Positions 27,641-36,069 are shown, counted from the stretch's first letter. The stretch: DNA of 64,000 nt from SZUA-309 sp965215995 (GCA_965215995.1 OZ244128.1:2418001-2482000); one strand, 5' to 3'. The notes: generated by a model not told the origin, from the sequence alone. Numbers and translations are program-made.

Positions 27641-28885
27641 ATGGAATTGAAGAAGATGAAATGCTGGCTAGCCATACTCGTCTGCGCCACCGCCAACCTG
27701 TTGGCAGCTGTTGGGTTAATGGCTTCCACGGAGAGTGATGCAGATGCGCCTATCGTGATCGTTCTCAGCTGGGACGGCATGCGCCACGACTATCCGGACT
27801 TGGGTGAGTTTCCGGCGCTGCAACGGGTAGAAAACGAAGGGACCCGGGCAGCGCGACTCACTCCGGTGTTTCCGTCGAGCACCTTTCCCGGTCACGTTTC
27901 CATGGCAACCGGCACCTATCCGGACCGGCACGGCATCGTTGATAACGTATTCCTGGACAAGGAGCGCGGCCGATTTGCCTACTCGGGAGATGCGAGCTGG
28001 ATCGAAGCGGAGCCGCTGTGGATCGCGTCTGAGCGACAGGGCGTGAAGACGGCGACCTATTTCTGGGTGGGTTCAGAATCTGACTGGCAGGGCATGGGCA
28101 CGAGCTACCGCATCGCGCCTTTCGATGGGGAGCGTCCCGAGGCGGTGAAGGTGGATCAGATTCTCGACTGGTTGGGCCTGCCGGAGTCAGAACGTCCTCG
28201 ATTGATCATGTCTTACTGGGCAGGCGCGGACAGCGTCGGTCACGACGATGGGCCGGGCAGCGATTCGGTGATTGCCCAGATCGGAAGGCAGGATGCCGAG
28301 CTCGGCCGGCTGCTCGCGGGCATAGACGAACTTGGAATCTGGCCACGCACCACGCTGATCATCGTCAGCGATCACGGCATGGCGCCGTGGACCGAAGTAC
28401 TGGACCTGAGCGGGGCGCTCACAGATGCCGGGATCGATGCGGTGGCAGTGGGTGCGGCCGTGGTGCAGGTGTATCTCAGATCACCCGTGCCGGATGATGA
28501 GATGCGTGCTGCGCTCAAAGAGATTCTCTCCGACGTGCCGGGTGCCGTGATCCACAAAAGGGACACGCTGCCTGCTGACTACCGGCTGCAACGGCAGAAC
28601 CGGATTGGTGACTGGGTGGTCGTCCTGCCGCCGCCGTTTGCCGCTACCAGGGCAACCGGTGCCCAACTCTTGCTGGTCCAGGCAGCCACCGGGTTTGGTA
28701 AGACGCTCGGCATGCACGGCTATGATCCGACGCTTCCCGATATGGGTGCGTTCTTCCTGGCCATGGGGCGCGGAGTCCCGAATACGCCGCTGGGAGAAGT
28801 GCATCAGATCGATCTGCCAGCCACGGTAGCCCGGCTTCTGGATATCGAGCCGCCGCGGGATTCCGAAGGCGCCCCTATCTGGTAG
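27641..28885 (+). CDS. alkaline-phosphatase-superfamily nucleotide pyrophosphatase/phosphodiesterase
   Basis: Secreted metal-dependent phosphodiesterase related to ectonucleotide pyrophosphatases. From ATG 27641 there is a signal sequence (KCWLAILVCATANLLAAVG) and then the AP-superfamily metal sites: VLSWDGMRHDYP, the nucleophile threonine in PVFPSSTFPGH, AGADSVGHDDGP and VSDHGMAPW. Total 414 residues, complete. Starts 4 bp after the folate-ligase-like gene; an alternative ATG at 27656 starts directly at the signal peptide. Confidence 0.88.
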   Translation: MELKKMKCWLAILVCATANLLAAVGLMASTESDADAPIVIVLSWDGMRHDYPDLGEFPALQRVENEGTRAARLTPVFPSSTFPGHVSMATGTYPDRHGIVDNVFLDKERGRFAYSGDASWIEAEPLWIASERQGVKTATYFWVGSESDWQGMGTSYRIAPFDGERPEAVKVDQILDWLGLPESERPRLIMSYWAGADSVGHDDGPGSDSVIAQIGRQDAELGRLLAGIDELGIWPRTTLIIVSDHGMAPWTEVLDLSGALTDAGIDAVAVGAAVVQVYLRSPVPDDEMRAALKEILSDVPGAVIHKRDTLPADYRLQRQNRIGDWVVVLPPPFAATRATGAQLLLVQAATGFGKTLGMHGYDPTLPDMGAFFLAMGRGVPNTPLGEVHQIDLPATVARLLDIEPPRDSEGAPIW

Positions 28886-28894
28886 GGTGTGGAT

Positions 28895-30487
28895 ATGAAA
28901 CAAGTAGTCGAACGGGGGTTTGCGGCTTTTCTGCTCGTTGGCAGCCTGGTCGTAGCCAATGGCGCGAGAAGCGCCGAAGGTACGCCGATGGAGTTCGACC
29001 CCTATGAAGCATCCGTTCTCGAACTGCAGCTGGCCATGGCCACCGGCCAGCTGACGGCCCGAGCGCTCACCGAGTACTACCTCGCCCGTATCGAGCGCTA
29101 CGATCAACGCGGGCCCGCCTTGAACAGCATGGCTTTCATCAATCCGGACGCGCTCACCGAAGCAGATCTGCTCGACAGCGAGCGCGTGAGTAGCGGGCCG
29201 CGCGGTCCGTTGCACGGCATACCGGTAGTGGTGAAAGACAACTATGAGACGCGCGGCATGCCGACCACTGCCGGCTCCCGCCTGCTGCACGGCTTTGAAC
29301 CGGATCATGACGCCTTCCTGGTCGAGCGATTGAAAGCAGCCGGTGCGATCATCCTCGGCAAGACCAACATGCATGAATTCGCGTACGGCATCACGAGCGA
29401 AGGATCCGCGTTCGGCGCTGTGAAAAACCCCTACGACCCGGATAGAAATCCGGGCGGCTCGAGCGGGGGTACGGGTGCAGCGGTGGCGGCCAACTTTGCC
29501 ACGGTGGGAATGGGCAGCGACACCTGCGGCTCGATCCGCATACCTGCAGCCCACAACAACCTGGTGGGCCTGCGCGGCACGCAAGGTCTTTCCAGCCGAC
29601 GTGGCATCGTGCCGCTCTCACACACCCAAGACATCGGCGGGCCCATCGCGCGAAACGTAACGGACCTGGCACTGGTTCTCGATGCAACGGTCGGGTTCGA
29701 TCCGGAAGATCCGCAGACAGCCCAAGGCGTGGGTAATCTACCGGTGAGCTACCTGGATGGGCTGAATCCCGGCGCGCTGGCGGGCAAACGGATCGGTGTG
29801 GTCGAAGATCTTCTGCTTTACGATTTTGAGGACAGTGAGGTGGTGGCGGTGATTGGCGAGGCAACGACGGAACTGGCTGCCGCCGGAGCTGAACTCGTTC
29901 GGGTGCGGTTTTCGAATCTGGATGACATTCTGAATGTGGAGCCGACCGGATTTTTCGTGCTTGCTCACGACTTCAAGACTGACATCAATGCTTATCTGGC
30001 ACGACGTCCGGACGCACCGGTGAAAAGCCTCACCGAGATCCTGTCAAGTGGCCAGTACAACCCGAGTATCGATGACGTGCTCCGGGTGTCTGAGGCCATG
30101 ACCGGGGAAAGCGAGCCGGTCTATCGAAGCGCACTGGCTCAACGCCAGGTGATCCGAGAAGCGGTGCTTGCGGCAATGGCCGAGCAGAATCTGGATGCGC
30201 TCGCCTATCCGACCATCAGGCGGAAAGCAGCACCTCTATATGAGCCGCAGGACGGCAGCAACTGCCAGCTCGCGGCGAAGAGCGGTCTGCCCGCAATCAG
30301 CATGCCAGCAGGCTTCACCGAGGACGGATTGCCGGTTGGCCTGGAATTGCTCGGACGGGCATGGTCGGAGCCTGAATTGCTGGCCATGGCTTACGCATTT
30401 GAGCAGTTGGCCGGGCATCGAGTGCCACCGCCGCTCTTTGCACCGCAGGACGATGCCGCGGTGGAGCGCGGATCGAGGGGAGAGTAA
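28895..30487 (+). CDS. secreted amidase (amidase signature family)
   Basis: Amide hydrolase with the Ser-cisSer-Lys triad. From ATG 28895 there is a signal peptide (MKQVVERGFAAFLLVGSLVV, cleavage near ARSAEG), the catalytic lysine in PVVVKDNYETRG and the signature NPGGSSGGTGAAVAANFA with the nucleophilic serine in GSDTCGSIRIPA. About 530 residues, complete. It is the last chromosomal gene before the integron: its stop is 18 bp from the end of intI. Confidence 0.9.
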   Translation: MKQVVERGFAAFLLVGSLVVANGARSAEGTPMEFDPYEASVLELQLAMATGQLTARALTEYYLARIERYDQRGPALNSMAFINPDALTEADLLDSERVSSGPRGPLHGIPVVVKDNYETRGMPTTAGSRLLHGFEPDHDAFLVERLKAAGAIILGKTNMHEFAYGITSEGSAFGAVKNPYDPDRNPGGSSGGTGAAVAANFATVGMGSDTCGSIRIPAAHNNLVGLRGTQGLSSRRGIVPLSHTQDIGGPIARNVTDLALVLDATVGFDPEDPQTAQGVGNLPVSYLDGLNPGALAGKRIGVVEDLLLYDFEDSEVVAVIGEATTELAAAGAELVRVRFSNLDDILNVEPTGFFVLAHDFKTDINAYLARRPDAPVKSLTEILSSGQYNPSIDDVLRVSEAMTGESEPVYRSALAQRQVIREAVLAAMAEQNLDALAYPTIRRKAAPLYEPQDGSNCQLAAKSGLPAISMPAGFTEDGLPVGLELLGRAWSEPELLAMAYAFEQLAGHRVPPPLFAPQDDAAVERGSRGE

Positions 30488-30504
30488 TCGGGAGATCCCG
30501 CTGC

Positions 30505-31470
30505 CTACAGATCCAGCGGACTTAAAACACCACGACCGCCGCGTTTGATGACATGAGTGTAGATTTCTGTGGTCCGCACATCCGAATGGCCCAGCTGCTC
30601 CTGAACGGTGCGGATGTCGGCGCCACGCTCGAGCAGGTGCGTTGCGAACGAATGACGCAGGGAATGGCAGGACGCGGGCTTGTCGATGCCTGCTTTCCGT
30701 AGAGCCTCAGTAAAGGCGCGCTGGACAGTACGCTCTGCGATATGGTGGCGGCGCAGGACATCGGCCCTGGGGTCGATCGATCGTTCTCTGGCCGCGAACA
30801 CATACTGCCAGCCCCACTCCCTAGGCGCGTTAGGCTTCTTTCTGGCAAGCGCATTGGGAAGGTGAACGCCCGCCCAGCCTTCGACCGTTAGATCTTCTTC
30901 GTAGTAGTAGCGGGTCTGCTCGAGCTGGTGTTCCAGATCTGGGATGACCTTTTCAGCCAGCGTGGTGACCCGCTGCCGGTTGCCTTTTCCATCGCGAACC
31001 AACAAGCTGAGGTGGTCGAAGTCGATGTCGTGGATACGAAGGCGAACCACCTCCATCACACGCAGGCCTGATCCATACATCAGGCGCGCACAGATCCTCG
31101 GTGCGCCGTCCAGCGCCGCGAAGATAGCGTCGATCTCTTCACGAGTCAGCACGACGGGGAGTTTTCGGGGCTTTCGGGCGAGTCGATAACCAGAAACGTT
31201 GAACTCCGACCGGCCGAGGACCTGCATGTAGAGGAATACCAGCGCATTGAGGGCGGTGCGCTGAGTGTTCGGTGCGACGTTCTTCCGAACCGCCAGGTGA
31301 CTGAGGAACGCGGCAACCTCACTCTCCCCCATATCCTTCGGATGACGCATTGAGTGATGGCGGATGTACTGTCGTATCCAGTGGATGTAGGTGCGTTCAG
31401 TGCGGATGGAGTAGTGGCGGGCTCGCACCGCATCTCGAATCTGGTCGAGGAGCTTTGCCACTGTGGCCAC
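30505..31470 (-). CDS. intI: integron integrase IntI
   Basis: Tyrosine recombinase that excises and inserts cassettes through folded single-stranded attC. The 321-residue protein is complete: SAM-like N-terminal DNA-binding domain (RTYIHWIRQYIRHH), catalytic R137 (GSGLRVMEV), H269 and R272 (HSLRHSFATHLL), H295 (LGHSD) and Y304 (TEIYTHV). The region about 200-245 (LPNALARKKPNAPREWGWQY and on) is the IntI-specific insert that grips extrahelical attC bases, separating it from XerC/D. Start GTG 31470, with a second GTG at 31461. It is transcribed away from the array, the usual layout. Confidence 0.96.
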   Translation of the reverse strand: MATVAKLLDQIRDAVRARHYSIRTERTYIHWIRQYIRHHSMRHPKDMGESEVAAFLSHLAVRKNVAPNTQRTALNALVFLYMQVLGRSEFNVSGYRLARKPRKLPVVLTREEIDAIFAALDGAPRICARLMYGSGLRVMEVVRLRIHDIDFDHLSLLVRDGKGNRQRVTTLAEKVIPDLEHQLEQTRYYYEEDLTVEGWAGVHLPNALARKKPNAPREWGWQYVFAARERSIDPRADVLRRHHIAERTVQRAFTEALRKAGIDKPASCHSLRHSFATHLLERGADIRTVQEQLGHSDVRTTEIYTHVIKRGGRGVLSPLDL

Positions 31471-31679
31471 CGTACGACAAAAAGGTAGTATTTATTGAAG
31501 AGGGTCGGATGCCTCCCGGAGAGGGACGATCAGGGCGTGAGTGATTTCCACCAGAGGGGTACAGCGATGACGCTAGGTAAATCAGGGAGATGGGACCGAT
31601 CTCCAAAGCCCAATCCGGAGATCACTGACACGGTGTGGCGATTAACCACGACGTCATGTCGTAGATTTGGCTGTTAGGC
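31471..31679 (+). other. attI region between intI and first cassette
   Basis: The spacer between intI and cassette 1. It ends in GTTAGGC at 31673-31679, the recombination point where the first cassette joins (attI R simple site, with the cassette beginning TTAGGC). A 7-bp stem (GATCTCC/GGAGATC, 31598-31623) lies inside. I see no LexA-like CTG-N10-CAG site near the intI start and no convincing consensus promoter facing the array, so where the array promoter Pc lies is open. Confidence 0.75.
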
Positions 31680-31689
31680 GTCACGACCA

Positions 31690-32100
31690 ATGCGCTCCAG
31701 CCTCCTTATCTGCGTAATTGCGTTGGGGGCTTGTACGACGGAAACTCGCGTATCCGCACTCATTCCGGAGTCGAGCGGGTCGACGCTTTCCCTAGCACAG
31801 GATGCGGATCTAATTCGATGCGATCATGGCAAACCACCGGTTCCTGAGGACGTATCTTCCCGTGTCGATGATCTGTGCATTCGTACATTGATTAACCCAG
31901 ATATGGTCGGCGACATACCAGCAGGTGCGGAGATACGCCTCGTCAGAACCATCATCCGCTCTCCAAACATATGCGGCTTGATTGTCAGATTTCCGGCACC
32001 AGACTATCCAAGGTCTGCCTTTATGCAATACGCTTTCATTGAGCAGCTGACAGGAATCAAGCCTGTGAGGATCAGAGGAACGGCGAGATGTGGGTGGTGA
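31690..32100 (+). CDS. cassette 1: putative lipoprotein
   Basis: First cassette gene, 136 residues. The N-terminus MRSSLLICVIALGAC has a lipobox (ALGAC), predicting a lipid-anchored protein. The rest (four cysteines beyond the lipobox) matches no family I know. The ATG is 10 bp inside the cassette. The stop TGA is the TGA that opens the conserved TGACGCCTAAC attC edge. As cassette 1 it is the one nearest to any Pc promoter. Confidence 0.8.
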   Translation: MRSSLLICVIALGACTTETRVSALIPESSGSTLSLAQDADLIRCDHGKPPVPEDVSSRVDDLCIRTLINPDMVGDIPAGAEIRLVRTIIRSPNICGLIVRFPAPDYPRSAFMQYAFIEQLTGIKPVRIRGTARCGW

Positions 32101-32101
32101 C

Positions 32102-32200
32102 GCCTAACAAGGCGATGAAGCGGACCTCCTTACCTGTCACTTTTTCTGCTTTCGCAGAAAAACCGCCAGGCGGCGTCGGCCGCTTATCGCGGCGTTAGGC
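32102..32200 (+). repeat. attC1, family A
   Basis: 99-bp recombination site from GCCTAAC (R'') to GTTAGGC (R'). Family A core: AAGGCGATGAAGCGGAC after R'' pairs with the region before R' (GTCGGCCGCTTATCGCGGC), and a central hairpin TTTTTCTGC...GCAGAAAAA. Confidence 0.95.
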
Positions 32201-32220
32201 GTCACTAGAAAGGGGTTCGT

Positions 32221-32613
32221 ATGCTTCATCCGGATCAATTCGAGGTAAACGAAGCTTGGATTGCTTTTCGCCTTAACCGAGCCCCGATTAAAACGGAACA
32301 GGACGGAGATCTAAACTGTATCGCCCTTATGGATGCGGCCAGTTGCTTTATTCTCGGTACGGAGCTCATTCCGGCAACAGCTGCAGAGCCCACGCAGCTG
32401 GAAGTGCGTCGCTTGTTCAAGGGTGCGCAACGTCATAGGCAACAGCTTCCGAAAACGCTGTTTGTCTCTCAAGGAGAGGTTTTAGATCAGCTGGCTGATG
32501 AGGCGACTGCGCAAAACATTGAGCTCGTGTCCGTTCCGGAGAACGAGCTGCTCGTCTTCACCAGTGAGGCGTGCGATGGATTCGCCGAGTACCTTGAGAA
32601 GGGGTCTCCTTGA
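32221..32613 (+). CDS. cassette 2: conserved hypothetical protein
   Basis: 130 residues, soluble, no signal peptide. Sequence features such as NEAWIAFRLNRAPIKTEQDG and MDAASCFILG look like a conserved family seen on accessory DNA, but I cannot name a function. The gene begins 21 bp after the attC1 R' box and ends 55 bp before attC2, a longer tail than other cassettes. Confidence 0.75.
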   Translation: MLHPDQFEVNEAWIAFRLNRAPIKTEQDGDLNCIALMDAASCFILGTELIPATAAEPTQLEVRRLFKGAQRHRQQLPKTLFVSQGEVLDQLADEATAQNIELVSVPENELLVFTSEACDGFAEYLEKGSP

Positions 32614-32668
32614 TGCTCAATAGACACGATCTTTACGCACTCTCAGCTTTAGAGTATTGCATGGTGAC

Positions 32669-32767
32669 GCCTAACAAGGCGATGAAGCGGACCTCCCTTC
32701 CCGTCACTTCTTTTGCTTGCGCAAAAGAACCGCCGGCTACGGTCGGCCGCTTATCGCGGCGTTAGGC
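32669..32767 (+). repeat. attC2, family A
   Basis: 99 bp, GCCTAAC to GTTAGGC. Central hairpin variant TTCTTTTGC...GCAAAAGAA instead of the TTTTCTGC form, so the loop arms have co-varied. Confidence 0.95.
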
Positions 32768-32777
32768 GTCAGTCGCT

Positions 32778-33131
32778 ATGTCTTCCGATTTTGATAGGAA
32801 ATATGAGAAGGCTCTCCAAGAGCTCAGAGGCACTACGATATGGGAGAGTAGCTATCTGCCTTTAGCCCACCGAATCCTCAAAAGCAGAGATTTTGAGTCG
32901 CGACCACCCCACTACAATTCATTTCTATCCAATGCCATCCAGATGGGAATCTACTTTGGAATAGTCTGGGGCCTTCTGATGTGGCTCTTTCAGTGGAGTC
33001 AGTGGAATCTTCCGATAATCGTAGCGTTGGTAGCTTCAATGGGGGCAGGGCTATTCTTTGGATTCTCGATGGCGTCGTACTACAAAAACTCTGCCAAGAA
33101 TCACTCACTCTCCGACTGGGAGGAGTTATGA
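32778..33131 (+). CDS. cassette 3: DUF6404-like two-helix membrane protein
   Basis: 117 residues. The soluble N-terminal part (FDRKYEKALQELRG...LAHRILKSRDFESRPPHY) is followed by two membrane helices (about residues 58-75 and 78-100) and a short polar tail ending SLSDWEEL. It resembles the DUF6404 family, function unknown. A clear paralogue, with the same start and end, is cassette 32 at 49293-49646, so the array contains a duplicated cassette. Confidence 0.82.
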   Translation: MSSDFDRKYEKALQELRGTTIWESSYLPLAHRILKSRDFESRPPHYNSFLSNAIQMGIYFGIVWGLLMWLFQWSQWNLPIIVALVASMGAGLFFGFSMASYYKNSAKNHSLSDWEEL

Positions 33132-33141
33132 CGAGACTGAC

Positions 33142-33240
33142 GCCTAACAAGGCGATGAAGCGGACCTCCTTACCTGTCACTTTTTCTGCATGCGCAGAAA
33201 AACCGCCAGGCGGCGTCGGCCGCTTATCGCGGCGTTAGGC
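33142..33240 (+). repeat. attC3, family A
   Basis: 99 bp, GCCTAAC to GTTAGGC. Nearly identical to attC1, differing around the loop (CTGCATGCGCAG). Confidence 0.95.
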
Positions 33241-33273
33241 GTCACATCCTAGAGGCTAGAGTCACAACCGGAG

Positions 33274-33648
33274 ATGAGTACCAATACGAAACGACCCTAT
33301 GGTATTTGGATCATCTCAGGATTTCTTCTGTTCATGATTGTTGGGATCATACTTTCCCATGTCGCTGTTTGGCTTGGCACAGGCACTTTCGAATATCCCG
33401 CGATTGACGGAGTTCTAATTGGATTACTCTATCTTGCCAGTCTTCCCTCAGTATTCTTCATGCGGCGTATCTCGTTGGTGTTCGTGGGCTTACTTGCGTG
33501 CTACTTGGCCTACAACGCATCGATGGATCTGTTCTTCGGGCGACCTACGACTGTTCTTATTTCCTCTGGATTGGCAGTTTTCTTTGTGGGTTTCCTTGCA
33601 TCGTTTTTTTACCTCGTGCGGTGCAATAACCGAGGGGAGCTTACCTAA
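33274..33648 (+). CDS. cassette 4: small integral membrane protein
   Basis: 124 residues with four predicted helices (about 12-34, 45-62, 66-84, 92-114) and short loops. No family recognised. Starts 33 bp after the attC3 boundary; 60 bp of untranslated sequence separate its stop from attC4. Confidence 0.75.
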   Translation: MSTNTKRPYGIWIISGFLLFMIVGIILSHVAVWLGTGTFEYPAIDGVLIGLLYLASLPSVFFMRRISLVFVGLLACYLAYNASMDLFFGRPTTVLISSGLAVFFVGFLASFFYLVRCNNRGELT

Positions 33649-33708
33649 TGAGAATCCAAGCGAGTTTGTTTCAATGAGCTATCGAGATATTTGGTCTCAC
33701 CATGTGAC

Positions 33709-33807
33709 GCCTAACAAGGCGATGAAGCGGACCTCCCTACCTGTCACCTTTTCTGCTTGCGCAGAAAAGCCGCCAGCCACGGTCGGCCGCTTATCGCGGC
33801 GTTAGGC
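33709..33807 (+). repeat. attC4, family A
   Basis: 99 bp, GCCTAAC to GTTAGGC, with GCCAGCCACGGTCGGCC in the right arm. Confidence 0.95.
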
Positions 33808-34089
33808 GTCAGCCGAGATATTTGTTCGGGCGGAGAGATGGAAGGCTTTGATAGAGGCTGCTGAGACTCGTTTCTGTTATCAGGTGGATGGCGTCGATTT
33901 CCTTGGATTGGCGAAGTTGTTCCAGTATCGGAACTGCTGGCGTCCCCACATCGCAGCGCGCAGATTCTACTGCTAGTCTTTAGGCTGAGAAGTGGTAACC
34001 ATCTATCGACCTCTTGGGTTTGAGCATAGTGGAGGGATGACCGACTTGTGGGAGAGACTGGAAATCGACGACTACTTTCAGCGGCTGAC
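33808..34089 (+). other. cassette 5: cassette without a convincing gene
   Basis: About 280 bp between two good attC sites. The best frames are only about 22 residues (ATG at 34037, MTDLWERLEIDDYFQR) and about 30 residues (GTG at 33883); neither looks like a known protein on either strand. It could carry a non-coding RNA, a promoter, or a decayed gene. Nothing in the sequence decides between these. Confidence 0.6.
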
Positions 34090-34184
34090 GCCTAACAGGT
34101 GATGAAGCGGACACTTGAAAGCGACCTCCTTTCGCTACCGCTCCAGTCGGCCCCTTTCAAGTGCCGCTTATCACAGCGTTAGGC
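34090..34184 (+). repeat. attC5, family B
   Basis: 95 bp, GCCTAAC to GTTAGGC. First family-B site: the inner part is ACTTGAAAGCGACCTCCTTTCGCTACCGC...CTTTCAAGTGCCGC, so a longer outer stem replaces the TTTTCTGC hairpin. R' also supplies the stop codon of the minus-strand antitoxin gene. Confidence 0.93.
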
Positions 34185-34508
34185 GACATCCTTCATTGAA
34201 GATCCAAGAGTCTTGGCGATCTGAGCCCGAGTGGCTCCTAGGGCTAAGATCGATTTCAGAAGGAGATCGGTGCTGACCGAAGCGTCACCGGCTTCCATCT
34301 TCGCGACGCGAGATTGGCTGGAACCTATCATCTTTGCGAGGTCGGCCTGGCTGAGCTTTTTACGCTCTCTGAGAGATCTAAGCTTCTGCACAAGCAGAAG
34401 TCTCATCTCTATGTATGCCGTCTCTTCATCGCTGAGGCCAAGAAACTCGCTGGTATCTCCTACCTTCCAGCCAGCTTTCTCAAGTGCCTTCTTCTTAGCT
34501 TGTTTCAT
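34179..34508 (-). CDS. cassette 6: XRE/HTH antitoxin
   Basis: 109-residue antitoxin of a reverse-oriented toxin-antitoxin cassette. The C-terminal half is a Cro/CI-type helix-turn-helix (KLSQADLAKMIGSSQSRVAKME) followed by a dimer-type helix. It overlaps the upstream toxin gene by 14 nt. Its last codons read GAT GTC GCC TAA, with the TAA lying inside the attC5 R' sequence (complement of TTA at 34179-34181), so the gene fills its cassette to the very first base. Confidence 0.88.
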   Translation of the reverse strand: MKQAKKKALEKAGWKVGDTSEFLGLSDEETAYIEMRLLLVQKLRSLRERKKLSQADLAKMIGSSQSRVAKMEAGDASVSTDLLLKSILALGATRAQIAKTLGSSMKDVA

Positions 34509-34830
34509 CGTATCTCCGCATTCGGGCCTTGCACGTATCGATTACAGACTTCGGTGTCTTGGTAGTCTTCTTCGAAAAGACATCCAGTATCAGAACTGCG
34601 TCGCTATCCAATCGATAGATGATCCGCCAGGTAGCACTCTCGTCGACGATTCTTAGCTCATGGCATCGACTTCCGATGCTCGGCATGGGCCTGGAATGTG
34701 GCATCGTCAAGGCGTTTCCCTGTTGGAGCAGCCTCAGCAGGTAGCCCGCTTCTAGTCTCGCTGCTGACCCAAACGGAGGTGTTTTCACTTCTCCGTGCAA
34801 CCATACTAGAGGCTTGTCCTTTGGAATCAT
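34495..34830 (-). CDS. cassette 6: HigB-like (Gp49/phage-related) toxin
   Basis: RelE-fold ribosome-dependent RNase family, similar to phage-derived Gp49/HigB toxins. The start is ATG 34830, giving MIPKDKPLVWLHGEVKTPPF, the typical N-terminus of this group; two further ATGs upstream (34836, 34839) overlap the -10 box. 111 residues with the family core LRIVDESATWRIIYRL...ILDVFSKKTTKTP. It is the promoter-proximal gene, toxin before antitoxin, as in higBA. Orientation opposite to the array means it depends on its own promoter. Confidence 0.88.
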   Translation of the reverse strand: MIPKDKPLVWLHGEVKTPPFGSAARLEAGYLLRLLQQGNALTMPHSRPMPSIGSRCHELRIVDESATWRIIYRLDSDAVLILDVFSKKTTKTPKSVIDTCKARMRRYDETS

Positions 34831-34837
34831 GCGCATC

Positions 34838-34866
34838 ATGATATGTCAGATATGACATATACACAA
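34838..34866 (-). promoter_or_regulatory. promoter and operator of the reverse TA cassette
   Basis: On the minus strand -35 TTGTGT (34866-34861), 17-bp spacer, -10 TATCAT (34843-34838). A perfect inverted repeat ATATGTCA-GATA-TGACATAT (34841-34860) fills the spacer and is the likely binding site for the antitoxin. The -10 ends 8 nt from the toxin ATG, so transcription should start at or next to the start codon. The -35 begins only 5 bp from the attC6 edge. Confidence 0.8.
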
Positions 34867-34871
34867 ATGCC

Positions 34872-34970
34872 GCCTAACAAGGCGATGAAGCGGACCTCCC
34901 TACCTGTCACCTTTTCTGCTTACGCAGAAAAGCCGCCAGCCACGGTCGGCCGCTTATCGCGGCGTTAGGC
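34872..34970 (+). repeat. attC6, family A
   Basis: 99 bp, GCCTAAC to GTTAGGC, hairpin TTTTCTGCTTACGCAGAAAA. Confidence 0.95.
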
Positions 34971-34973
34971 GTC

Positions 34974-35405
34974 ATGACCAAGTTTCAATGGATGCTGTTA
35001 GTCCCGATCGCTGTGTGTTGTTCGACAGCTTTATGTGAAAGTAGGACCTTAAGCCAAGCACAGATAGACGAACTCGTGCTCGCGGTCGCTAAACAAACAC
35101 TACTTTCCAAGAAAACCCTCAGGAATGTTCCGATATTCATTAGTGTGGAAGGCACTGATCCAACGGCGGAGCAGATGGTCCTACTCGAAACTCTAGGATT
35201 AGATATTCGACCCAGTTCGAATATTCGATCAGCATCAGATCTTCGATTTGAGATTCAAGAGCTTAATGCGATCGAAGCATTTGGGGCGGAGGTGAAAGTA
35301 GCACTCTTATGCGATGGTTGGTGCAGTTCAGGCGGTACGTATCGGTGGAGTTATCGCGATTCGACTTGGCAAGTCAGTCCAATCGCAAAGGTTCGGGCGC
35401 AATGA
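34974..35405 (+). CDS. cassette 7: secreted hypothetical protein
   Basis: 143 residues with a signal peptide (MTKFQWMLLVPIAVCCSTALC, cleavage near CES). The mature part has two cysteines in LLCDGWCSSGG. No family recognised. The ATG is only 4 bp after the attC6 R' box (GTCATG), and the stop TGA is the first three bases of the attC7 edge, so the gene occupies the full cassette. Confidence 0.78.
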   Translation: MTKFQWMLLVPIAVCCSTALCESRTLSQAQIDELVLAVAKQTLLSKKTLRNVPIFISVEGTDPTAEQMVLLETLGLDIRPSSNIRSASDLRFEIQELNAIEAFGAEVKVALLCDGWCSSGGTYRWSYRDSTWQVSPIAKVRAQ

Positions 35406-35406
35406 C

Positions 35407-35502
35407 GCCTAACAAGGCGATGAAGCGGACACTTGAGTGCGGCTTCCCTTCGCTGCCGCTCCAGTCAGCCCCATTCAGGCGCCGCTTATCAGGGCGTTAG
35501 GC
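35407..35502 (+). repeat. attC7, family B
   Basis: 96 bp, GCCTAAC to GTTAGGC. Family-B core with ACTTGAGTGCGGCTTCCC and CATTCAGGCGCCGCTTATC. Confidence 0.93.
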
Positions 35503-35510
35503 GTCATGCA

Positions 35511-35957
35511 GTGAAGTATCAGCTGATCAAGGTCTTCTCAGTACTTCTTTCGGTGTCTTTCGTGGATTCTGTTTATCCCCACGAAGCTACGTTCGTCCAC
35601 ACAGACGAATACCTATCACACGAGCAAGCGAGGGCTCTAGGGTTTAAGGTCACAGAAACACACTGGGAAAGAGTAGATGGAGTGAAGATAACCGAGCTTG
35701 ATGTATTTCTTCCTGGCATGATTACTGGTCAGATGATCCAAGCTGGCCTTGGTCACACTCCCACTAGATCAAAGATCGATGGATTGGAATGCAGTGCAGA
35801 TGAACTCACCGAACGTTTCGTTGATCCAGATGATGAAACGCAAGGATGGATCGTCAACATGATGCTCAGGGATCCATGTCGGGAAGATTCCTTTGTTGTA
35901 GGTGTGTATGGCTTGCATGGCGCAATGGTTTTCTACTGGATTAGTTATGAGAACTAG
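35511..35957 (+). CDS. cassette 8: secreted hypothetical protein
   Basis: From GTG 35511 (MKYQLIKVFSVLLSVSFVDS) 148 residues with a signal peptide. An open frame extends back into attC7, but translating a recombination site adds only a nonsense leader. The mature part is acidic with two cysteines. No family recognised. The start is 9 bp after the attC7 boundary. Confidence 0.72.
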   Translation: MKYQLIKVFSVLLSVSFVDSVYPHEATFVHTDEYLSHEQARALGFKVTETHWERVDGVKITELDVFLPGMITGQMIQAGLGHTPTRSKIDGLECSADELTERFVDPDDETQGWIVNMMLRDPCREDSFVVGVYGLHGAMVFYWISYEN

Positions 35958-35963
35958 TATGAC

Positions 35964-36059
35964 GCCTAACAAGGCGATGAAGCGGACGCTTGACCGCGAC
36001 CTCCTTTCGCTACCGCTTCAGTCGGCCGCCCTCAAGCTCCGCTTATCGCGGCGTTAGGC
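35964..36059 (+). repeat. attC8, family B
   Basis: 96 bp, GCCTAAC to GTTAGGC, core GCTTGACCGCGACCTCC. Confidence 0.93.
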
Positions 36060-36069
36060 GTCAGCATCT

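Noticed and set aside
31495..31677. 60-residue ORF in the attI region
   Set aside because: No family match, arginine- and proline-rich, ends at the recombination site; the region is better explained as attI.
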